A stretch of DNA of 12,417 nucleotides from CAIKBL01 sp043734785 (GTDB lineage Bacteria > Pseudomonadota > Gammaproteobacteria > Ga0077536), in assembly GCA_043734785.1 (NCBI GenBank), contig JAYTEX010000180.1, forward strand, positions 1-12,417, written 5' to 3'. Positions 6,628 to 12,417 of the stretch are shown here, piece after piece. A program made the translations under genes and the position numbers. Each line of letters opens with the position of its first letter. The first letter of the stretch is position 1. The notes beneath the pieces were generated by a model. The model ran no database searches, was not told the origin of the DNA, and saw only the letters and a program-made list of their open reading frames with translations.

Positions 6628-7494
6628 TCACTGAGGGGCGAGTTTGCGTCTGGCCTTCGTCGTGGACTTAGCCTTCACTGCAGGCTTTTTTGCTGGAGGC
6701 TTGACCTTTGCTGGAGGCTTGACCGAGCGCTTCTTGGGTGTGCCTTTAGCGCTGCCGGCAGCGGCGACAAGCGGCGCGGCAGCCTCTATCTCCACCCCAA
6801 AAATCTCGCTGAGGGCAGCCTCTTCGATGCCCGTGCCCGGTGCCATTGCGCCGCTGATGGACGCAGTGGCAGTGGTGCTCGCGGCGGCGAGCAACTCCTC
6901 CATATCCACCCCGCGCAGGATGAAAAAAAGCTCAGGCTTCTCGTCAAGCCGCGCACCGACGCCGTAGAGCACCGCGGCGATGTGTTTGCACATGTCCGCC
7001 CAATCGGGACAGGAGCAGCTAAGTCCGATTTCTTTCGGCGCCGGGAACAAGCCCGCGTCCAGCGCGGTGATGTCGGCGAGGATCTCCTTCGAGAGCCGAC
7101 CTTGCAGCAAATCGAGCAGATTGGTGACTTTGCCGGCGCTGCGTGTCTTGAATATTTCCCACCGCTGCGGCGCCAACGTGCTGAACTTGATCGCAATCTC
7201 ATACAGCGCCGAACCTTGCACCAGCGCCTCCACTTTGCCGGCGGTGATTTGCAGATCGATGACCGCGCCATTGCGGATATAACTGCGGCCGCGAGGCAGC
7301 CGATTCGCGAAATCACTATAGGCTTCGAGGTTGTCGCCCCAGGCCTTGCCCCAGAACGTATTGGCAATTTTCTTGGTCGCGAGCACCACTGGCGCGAGGG
7401 CACGCCCGTCCTTGGACAGTTTTTTAGCCGCCGCGAGCGCTTCGCGGCGACGCTCGGCGACCGTGACATAGGGCCGGTAGGAATCCCAAGACAT
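6628..7494 (-). CDS. SWIM zinc-finger protein, partner of SNF2 helicase
   Basis: The 288-residue protein opens with MSWDSYRPYVTVAERR, as is usual for this family. It carries one SWIM zinc-binding motif CxCx6CxH (C160, C162, C169, H171). SWIM domains are thought to bind DNA or protein and were named for SWI2/SNF2 and MuDR proteins. The part before the finger (about 40-150) includes ANTFWGKAWGDNLEAYSDFANRL-type residues conserved in bacterial homologues. From about 245 the tail becomes Lys/Pro/Ala-rich (KKRSVKPPAKVKPPAKKPAVKAK-like), resembling histone-H1 tails, and is probably a flexible nucleic-acid-binding extension. The gene starts 50 bases after the helicase stop on the same strand, so the two are probably one operon. 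ATG 7494 is preferred over an in-frame GTG at 7509. The biochemical role of the pair is not known to me. Confidence 0.9.
   Translation of the reverse strand: MSWDSYRPYVTVAERRREALAAAKKLSKDGRALAPVVLATKKIANTFWGKAWGDNLEAYSDFANRLPRGRSYIRNGAVIDLQITAGKVEALVQGSALYEIAIKFSTLAPQRWEIFKTRSAGKVTNLLDLLQGRLSKEILADITALDAGLFPAPKEIGLSCSCPDWADMCKHIAAVLYGVGARLDEKPELFFILRGVDMEELLAAASTTATASISGAMAPGTGIEEAALSEIFGVEIEAAAPLVAAAGSAKGTPKKRSVKPPAKVKPPAKKPAVKAKSTTKARRKLAPQ
6689..6724. repeat. 18-bp tandem repeat in the SWIM protein tail
   Basis: TTTGCTGGAGGCTTGACC occurs twice back to back (6689-6706 and 6707-6724). On the coding strand it gives Val-Lys-Pro-Pro-Ala-Lys twice (residues 258-269). Exact nucleotide identity points to a recent slippage duplication, so tail length may vary between strains. 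Confidence 0.85.
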
Positions 7495-7544
7495 GGGTCT
7501 AGGCAACACGCGCGCTGCGTGATGGAGGGACTGTCATTGGCTGA

Positions 7545-10259
7545 TCATTCACCACTGGCGGTCTTCAAGTCTAGCGCGACGAAGCGGAGCAACTCGTCGT
7601 TCGACATTTCCGTCAGAAGCGTCTCGGCTCCCCCTTCCGGACCGAGGATGGAGTCGGCCAGCGCCTTCTTTTCGGTAATGAGTGCATCGATCCGTTCCTC
7701 AACGGTGCCCCGACAGACGAATTTGTGGACCAACACGTTCTTTTTCTGCCCGATGCGGAACGCGCGATCGGTGGCCTGGGCTTCCACGGCGGGGTTCCAC
7801 CAGCGGTCGAAATGCAGCACGTGGCTGGCGGCGGTGAGATTGAGCCCGATGCCGCCGGCTTTGAGGGATAGCACGAAGAATGGCGGGCCGTTATCACGCT
7901 GGAAATCAGCGACCAGTTTTTGCCGCGCCTTGACGGGCGTCCCGCCGTGCAGCACCAAGCCAGCGCGGTTAAAGAGCTCGCGCAGCCGGGCGGCAAGCGG
8001 CTCGGTCATCTCGCGGAACTGGGTAAAAATAAGCACCTTCTCCTGGCGCGACGCAATCTCCTCGCACAGTTCGCCCAGGCGCTGGAACTTGCCGCTGTCC
8101 TCAGGCCCGAAGTCATCGTCGCCCAGCCAGTGGCTCGGATGATTGCAGATTTGTTTCAAACGCATGAGATACGCAAGCACGAGACCGCGGCGTTGGATGC
8201 CCTCGGTGAGGGCTGCCAGTTTTTCCGCAAGTTCGTGCACACTTTTTGCGTAGAGTGCGGCTTGGCGTTTGCTGAGCGAGCACCACGCTGTCAACTCGGT
8301 CTTGTCCGGCAAATCAGAGATGATGCTGCGGTCGGTTTTAAGCCGGCGCAGCAGGTAGGGGCGTACAAGTTGGCGCAGTGGCGCGAAGTTCGGCGGCTCG
8401 GCAGCTTGCAGGTTTTTGGCATAACGCGTGAACTCGTGCGCCGAACCGAGCAGACCAGGATTGAGGAAATCGTAGAGTGACCAGAGATCGCCGAGGCGAT
8501 TTTCGACCGGCGTACCACTGAGGGCGATACGGGCGCGGGCGCGCAAACGCTTGACCGCGCGGGTCTGGCGCGCGCCGGGATTCTTGATCGCCTGCGCCTC
8601 ATCGAGCACGAGCAGCCGCCATTCGCGCGCCGCCATCCACTCCAGGCGCGCGGCCTGGCCGTAGGTCGTGAGGATAACGTCCTTGCCCGCGAGAAAAGCC
8701 TCCGCTGTCTTGGCGTCACGCCACTCGCTACCAGGCGTTTCGGCGGGGTGCGCGAAGCCTGCGTGCAGCGTGGGCGCGAAGCGCGCGAGTTCATTTTTCC
8801 AATTGGCAAGCAGTGAGGCGGGGACGATGAGTAGCGCGGGGGCATCACACTGGCTGCGCGCGCTACCATGCTTCAACCTCAGCAATAGCGCGATAACCTG
8901 AATCGTCTTCCCAAGCCCCATGTCGTCCGCGAGGCATGCGCCAAGACCGAGGCTTTGCAACAACCACAACCATTTCACGCCGACGGCCTGATACGGGCGC
9001 AAGGTGGCGTGAAGGTGTTCGTTCGGATCAAACGTCGCTGCGCCCTCCGGCTGGCGCATGAGTTCCAACATCTCACGCAACCGACCATCGGCGACCACTT
9101 CGCTCCACTCAGCGGTCGCGGCCTCCGCTACCACATCGTTGCTGAGTTTCACGCCGGACAGCAAGCGCATCCCGGCGAGAAAAGACACCCCTTCGCCCGC
9201 CGCGCCTGCTTCCACGCGCTGCCAATGATCCAGCACGGTGGTCAGCTTCTCGCGGTCCACTTCGACCCACTGTCCGCGCAGTGAGACGAGACCTGTGTCC
9301 GCGCTCATTAACGCCTGCCACTCCTGCGGCGTGAGCGTCTCGCCATCCAGCGTAGACTCGATGGAAAAGCTCAACAGGCTGTCTACGCCCAGACTAGCAC
9401 CCTGTGCTGCGCCGCCGATGCGCACGCTGACTTGCGGGCGCGTGCCGCGACCGTTCCGCCACCAGTTCGGAATGCGCGTGATGATGCCGCAGGTTTCAAG
9501 CATCGGCACTTCGCGCAGAAACGCGTATGCGTGTGCCGGTGTCCATGCCTGTGCCTGAAAGATGCGCCGGCTATCGAGCAGGTCGCGCGCCCACGCACTA
9601 CGCTCGGCGGCCAGCTGCACCGGTTCGAGCAATGCACGAAGTGCTGTCTGATTCTTCGCGCCGGCGTATTCCTGGAGCGCGCGGCCGAGTGGCAAATGCA
9701 CGGGCTTCTCTTGCGCAGAGAGTCGGTGCGTGTAGGTGGCCATGAACGCGAATGGGGTCTCCGGCGCGCGTTTGTTCTCCGCGAGATGGAACGTGACTTT
9801 CCCCAGCAGGTGCAACGCAGGATGGATGCGTGCTAGCCACGGCTTCAAGCCGCCTGCCGAGCGCGCCTCGGCGCGCGCCAGGACGTCGAGCTCACGCCAC
9901 AATTGCGCGAAGACTGCTGGCGCCGCGTACTCCGCGCCGCGCATCGCTGGGATGCGCAATGAGAGCCCGAAGAACAACTCTGTCGGCGGCGCTATCTCGG
10001 CTATTTTCTCGCCCTCAGACGCCTCCGGCGCGTGCGCCATTGCCACCAGATAGGCATGCGCAAACTCGCGCCAAAACAGCCACTCAGCGGACAAAATTTC
10101 CGAGTCTTGGCGCCGTGCCGCCATGGCGAGCAAGCCATGGGCCGCGCTGGCGGCGAACGCCTGACGCATCGCGTCATCCGCCGCCTCGCCGTCGCCGTTG
10201 CGCTGATCGAGCAACAAACGACCATGCGGGCTAAGCACCAAGTGAAGCGTTGTGGTCAT
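7545..10259 (-). CDS. SNF2/HepA-type DEAD/DEAH-box helicase
   Basis: The 904-residue SF2 ATPase has a long N-terminal bacterial SNF2-associated region (about 1-410) followed by a complete two-lobed motor. Visible motifs are ADDMGLGKT (Walker A, 444-452), DEAQAIKN (Walker B, 553-560), LSGTPVENR (motif III, 580-588), VLIFTQF (742-748), LSLKAGGIGLNL (motif V, 797-808) and QATDRAFRIGQ (motif VI, 828-838). Such enzymes translocate on double-stranded DNA and remodel protein-DNA complexes; no strand-separating activity should be assumed. The SWIM protein encoded 50 bp downstream is its likely partner, a combination that recurs in bacteria. I start at ATG 10259 (MTTTLHLVLSPHGRL) because this matches homologous N-termini. 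The frame stays open to 10496, but that would overlap the end of the ABC-F gene and read through intergenic repeats. A lone transposase-type repeat lies just upstream. Confidence 0.94.
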   Translation of the reverse strand: MTTTLHLVLSPHGRLLLDQRNGDGEAADDAMRQAFAASAAHGLLAMAARRQDSEILSAEWLFWREFAHAYLVAMAHAPEASEGEKIAEIAPPTELFFGLSLRIPAMRGAEYAAPAVFAQLWRELDVLARAEARSAGGLKPWLARIHPALHLLGKVTFHLAENKRAPETPFAFMATYTHRLSAQEKPVHLPLGRALQEYAGAKNQTALRALLEPVQLAAERSAWARDLLDSRRIFQAQAWTPAHAYAFLREVPMLETCGIITRIPNWWRNGRGTRPQVSVRIGGAAQGASLGVDSLLSFSIESTLDGETLTPQEWQALMSADTGLVSLRGQWVEVDREKLTTVLDHWQRVEAGAAGEGVSFLAGMRLLSGVKLSNDVVAEAATAEWSEVVADGRLREMLELMRQPEGAATFDPNEHLHATLRPYQAVGVKWLWLLQSLGLGACLADDMGLGKTIQVIALLLRLKHGSARSQCDAPALLIVPASLLANWKNELARFAPTLHAGFAHPAETPGSEWRDAKTAEAFLAGKDVILTTYGQAARLEWMAAREWRLLVLDEAQAIKNPGARQTRAVKRLRARARIALSGTPVENRLGDLWSLYDFLNPGLLGSAHEFTRYAKNLQAAEPPNFAPLRQLVRPYLLRRLKTDRSIISDLPDKTELTAWCSLSKRQAALYAKSVHELAEKLAALTEGIQRRGLVLAYLMRLKQICNHPSHWLGDDDFGPEDSGKFQRLGELCEEIASRQEKVLIFTQFREMTEPLAARLRELFNRAGLVLHGGTPVKARQKLVADFQRDNGPPFFVLSLKAGGIGLNLTAASHVLHFDRWWNPAVEAQATDRAFRIGQKKNVLVHKFVCRGTVEERIDALITEKKALADSILGPEGGAETLLTEMSNDELLRFVALDLKTASGE

Positions 10260-10283
10260 GCTAGAAACGGCAGTTGAACGGCC

Positions 10284-10309
10284 GGTGCAGTGTGACCCCT
10301 TGGGTGCAG
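10284..10309. repeat. Solo copy of the RAYT-linked repeat core, flanked by 7-bp direct repeats
   Basis: TGTGACCCCTTGG at 10291-10303 is identical to 119-131 in the left-edge array. It is bracketed by GGTGCAG at 10284-10290 and again at 10303-10309. The bracket looks like a target duplication around a 12-base insert, though tandem-repeat chance is possible. It lies 25 bases upstream of the helicase ATG, in its leader or promoter. Confidence 0.55.
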
Positions 10310-10321
10310 GGCAAGGCGCAC

Positions 10322-10341
10322 TGAGCGCTGAGGAGCGCTCA
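10322..10341. terminator. Perfect 8-bp hairpin between ABC-F and helicase genes
   Basis: TGAGCGCT (10322-10329) and AGCGCTCA (10334-10341) form a perfect stem with a 4-base loop (GAGG). It lies 91 bases past the ABC-F stop on the minus strand and 63 bases before the helicase start. No T-tract follows on the minus strand, so it is not a classic intrinsic terminator. It may stabilise the ABC-F 3' end or attenuate read-through. The 172-base gap contains no gene. Confidence 0.4.
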
Positions 10342-10431
10342 TAAGCGGCTTCTAATGTGGCGCTGCGGCACTCCGCCCGCGATGCCGGTAGGGTCGATCT
10401 GGCCGGGACCGTAAGCCAGGGCGAGCAGGCT

Positions 10432-12057
10432 TCATCCCTTCGCTGGCACGCGTCTCGGTGCGGCCTTTTCCAAGCCACGGGATTGCAGATATTCATCGTA
10501 GCTGCCGCGGAAATCGACGATGCCCGCGGGCGTCATCTCGATCACGCGGGTGGCTAGCGAGGACACAAACTCTCGATCGTGGCTGACGAAGATCAAGGTT
10601 CCCTGATAATTTTCCAGCGCGAGGTTCAGCGACTCAATCGATTCCATATCCAAGTGGTTGGTGGGCTCGTCGAGCAGCATAATGTTGGGTTTACTCAGCA
10701 TGAGCTTGCCGAACAACATTCGCGCCTCTTCGCCTCCCGAAATCACGTTCACTGATTTGAGGCTGTCGTCTTTGGAAAACAACAACCGTCCAAGAATGGC
10801 GCGAATACCCTGGTCGTCATCTCCCTTCTGGCGCCACTGGTTCATCCATTCGAATAGATTCAGATCGTCTTCGAACTCCTTGCCACGGTTCTGGCGTACA
10901 TAGCCGAGGTCGGTATTTTCCGACCACTTCACGGCCCCGCGATCCACTGACACACTGCCTTCAAGGCAATTGAGAAGCGTTGTTTTGCCAATACCGTTCG
11001 GTCCGATGATCGCGACTCTTTCACCCACCGCGATCATCAAGTTCAAACCCTTAAACAACGAATGGCCATCAAAACCCTTGGCGAGATTATCCACTTCCAG
11101 CGCCAGACGATGCAGTTTCTTCCCCTGTTCAAAGCGAATGTAGGGATTGATCCGGCTCGATGGCTTCACGTCTTCGAGTTTGATTTTCTCGATCTGGCGT
11201 GCGCGCGAAGTGGCTTGCTTGGCTTTCGAGGCGTTGGCCGAAAAGCGGCTGACGAAGTGTTTGAGATCCTCGATTTGCGTCAGCTTGCGCGCATTGTTGG
11301 TCAACATACGTTCGCGCACCTCGGTGGAGGCGGTCATGTAATCGTCGTAATTGCCTGGATATAGCCGCAATTCGCCAAAATCCAGATCGGCCATGTGGGT
11401 GCACACGCTGTTCAGAAAGTGGCGGTCATGCGAGACGATGACCATCGTGCATTCGCGCTGATTAAGCATTTCTTCGAGCCAGCGAATGGCGTTGATGTCC
11501 AGGTTATTCGTCGGCTCGTCCAGCAACAGAATGTCGGGTTCGCCGAACAACGCCTGCGCCAGCAACACCCGCAATTTCCAACCCGGCGCGACCTGGCTCA
11601 TCGGACCCGTGTGTTGTTCAATGGGAATACCGACCCCCATCAGCAATTCGCCGGCGCGTGCCTCGCAGGTATAACCGTCCAGTTCCGCGAATCGTACCTC
11701 GAGATCTGCCACCTCCATGCCTTGCGCTTCGGTCATGGCTTCGAGCGCGTAGATGCGCTCGCGCGCTTCCTTAACCTGCCACAGCGCCTCGTCCCCCATA
11801 ATCACCGTGTTCAGCACGGTGCACGCCTCAAAGGCGAATTGATCCTGGTGCAGCTTGCCGAGCCGCTCGTTGGGGTCCAGTGAGACATTGCCGGCGGAGG
11901 GCTTGAGCTCGCCGCCGAGAATTTTCATCAGGGTCGACTTGCCGCAACCATTGGCACCGATCAGTCCATACCGGTTGCCCTGGCCGAACTTGACCGAGAC
12001 GTTTTCGAACAAGGGTTTAGCACCAAATTGAATGGTGACATTGGCGGTAGACAGCAC
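10432..12057 (-). CDS. ybiT: ABC-F family ribosome-associated ATPase YbiT
   Basis: The 541-residue protein contains two ABC cassettes and no membrane segment, as in ABC-F translation factors that bind the ribosomal E site. It matches E. coli YbiT (530 residues) closely from NVTIQFGAKPLFENVSVKFG onward. Cassette 1 has Walker A GANGCGKST (34-42), a YbiT-type signature VAPGWKLRV in place of LSGGQ (156-164), Walker B LLLDEPTNNLD (177-187) and SHD (209-211). The linker with its P-site tRNA-interaction region is about 240-315 (FVSRFSANASKAKQATS-type). Cassette 2 has GPNGIGKTT (352-360), ISGGEEARML (439-448) and LLDEPTNHLD (461-470). Both catalytic Glu residues are present. The start is a GTG at 12057 with GGA 8 bases upstream, where homology begins. 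The open frame back to a GTG at 12195 has no similarity. The gene is probably transcribed alone. Confidence 0.95.
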   Translation of the reverse strand: MLSTANVTIQFGAKPLFENVSVKFGQGNRYGLIGANGCGKSTLMKILGGELKPSAGNVSLDPNERLGKLHQDQFAFEACTVLNTVIMGDEALWQVKEARERIYALEAMTEAQGMEVADLEVRFAELDGYTCEARAGELLMGVGIPIEQHTGPMSQVAPGWKLRVLLAQALFGEPDILLLDEPTNNLDINAIRWLEEMLNQRECTMVIVSHDRHFLNSVCTHMADLDFGELRLYPGNYDDYMTASTEVRERMLTNNARKLTQIEDLKHFVSRFSANASKAKQATSRARQIEKIKLEDVKPSSRINPYIRFEQGKKLHRLALEVDNLAKGFDGHSLFKGLNLMIAVGERVAIIGPNGIGKTTLLNCLEGSVSVDRGAVKWSENTDLGYVRQNRGKEFEDDLNLFEWMNQWRQKGDDDQGIRAILGRLLFSKDDSLKSVNVISGGEEARMLFGKLMLSKPNIMLLDEPTNHLDMESIESLNLALENYQGTLIFVSHDREFVSSLATRVIEMTPAGIVDFRGSYDEYLQSRGLEKAAPRRVPAKG

Positions 12058-12319
12058 AGGCGAATTCCAGATGAGATATCGATTGAAAGGGACGAATGAA
12101 AATGCGGCGGTGCGCCATGATAGCCGTGTATTGGCGTGAATTCGATAACAATCGGCCCTGATCCCTTGAATCGACGCCTCCACTGTCACCCGCACCGGTC
12201 GTTATGACCTCAGGGGCTGGCGCAATTCTCGTCGTTGCGAGCGAACGATCGGGGGCTAGCGTCCAGGCGCGGGGAACATCCCTGCCAAGAGCCCATAACA
12301 GCGCCGCGCTTGCGGATCA

Positions 12320-12415
12320 TCACGGAATCGGCTTTGGTGCATACCGCTCCCAGACCACCTTCTTTGGCAGCGCCTGATCAACGACTGCGCGCAATTTATC
12401 CTTCTTGCTCCTGCG
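12320..12415 (-). CDS. Possible C-terminus of an unrecognised gene running off the right edge
   Basis: On the minus strand an open frame enters at 12415 and ends with TGA at 12322-12320. The 31 residues are basic at first (RRSKKDKLRA), then VVDQALPKKVVWERYAP and KPIP. They look like a natural protein end, with a charged helix and a Trp-Glu-Arg-Tyr motif, but I do not recognise the family. Another frame is open from 12417 to a TAG at 12258-12256 and reads less like protein. The 262 bases between this stop and the ABC-F start hold nothing I can identify. Confidence 0.35.
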   Translation of the reverse strand, partial: RRSKKDKLRAVVDQALPKKVVWERYAPKPIP

Positions 12416-12417
12416 TT

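Noticed and set aside
6982..8142. 386-codon plus-strand open frame spanning the SWIM and helicase gene ends
   Set aside because: It is antisense to two well-supported genes and runs across their intergenic gap; its translation has no recognisable motif.
7545..10259. Helicase as part of a DISARM-type defence system
   Set aside because: No DrmA/B/C-like gene or methyltransferase is nearby, and the pairing with SWIM fits a different, common gene pair.
10260..10496. N-terminal extension of the helicase frame
   Set aside because: It would read through the intergenic hairpin and repeat and overlap the end of the ABC-F gene. Homology and a plausible ATG begin at 10259.
12058..12195. 46-residue N-terminal extension of the ABC-F frame
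   Set aside because: Similarity to YbiT begins at the GTG at 12057, which has its own ribosome-binding site; the extension resembles nothing.
12256..12417. Alternative minus-strand frame at the right edge ending with TAG
   Set aside because: Its translation is rich in Arg and Cys and lacks protein-like patterning compared with the frame ending at 12320.

Overview
The window is GC-rich and gene-dense. It looks like a proteobacterial chromosome, most likely gammaproteobacterial. The main pointer is the ABC-F protein at the right end, which resembles Escherichia coli YbiT almost throughout. The RAYT-type transposase start and the SNF2/SWIM pair fit that but do not prove it. No tRNA, rRNA, CRISPR array, prophage or complete insertion sequence is visible.

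Left edge (1-815): the first 45 bases are the N-terminus of a REP-associated tyrosine (Y1) transposase on the minus strand, running off the window. Just upstream of its start are a 7-bp hairpin and three copies of a 15-bp repeat (TGACCCCTTGGCCTG on the plus strand). Next comes the C-terminal remnant of an AAA-type ATPase that has lost its nucleotide-binding part. This is a small mobile-element or decay zone.

Acyl-CoA region (816-6570): a GNAT acetyltransferase (plus) faces a two-gene minus-strand operon. The operon holds a double-domain acyl-CoA dehydrogenase followed, through an ATGA overlap, by a FadD-like acyl-CoA synthetase. A crotonase-family gene is divergent across a roughly 385-bp control region that contains a perfect 13-bp inverted repeat. 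The crotonase has a TTG start and a PaaG-like isomerase-type active site. Together they could activate a carboxylic acid, dehydrogenate the acyl-CoA, and isomerise or hydrate the enoyl-CoA. The fused dehydrogenase has its active-site motifs split between its two halves. That recalls the heteromeric or fused FadE enzymes used on bulky (for example steroid side-chain) substrates, but the true substrate cannot be read from the sequence.

SNF2/SWIM region (6628-10259, minus): a HepA/SNF2-type helicase is followed after 50 bp by a SWIM zinc-finger protein with a Lys/Pro/Ala-rich, histone-H1-like tail. This pairing recurs in bacteria; its role is not known to me. A lone copy of the left-edge repeat core lies just upstream of the helicase.

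Right edge (10432-12417): a YbiT-type ABC-F translation factor (minus, GTG start), then a gap and a short possible C-terminus of another minus-strand gene.

I did not find a clearly new multi-gene system. The best leads are the single-chain dehydrogenase with complementary half-sites, the dyad in the divergent promoter region, and the transposase-linked repeat with a distant solo copy.
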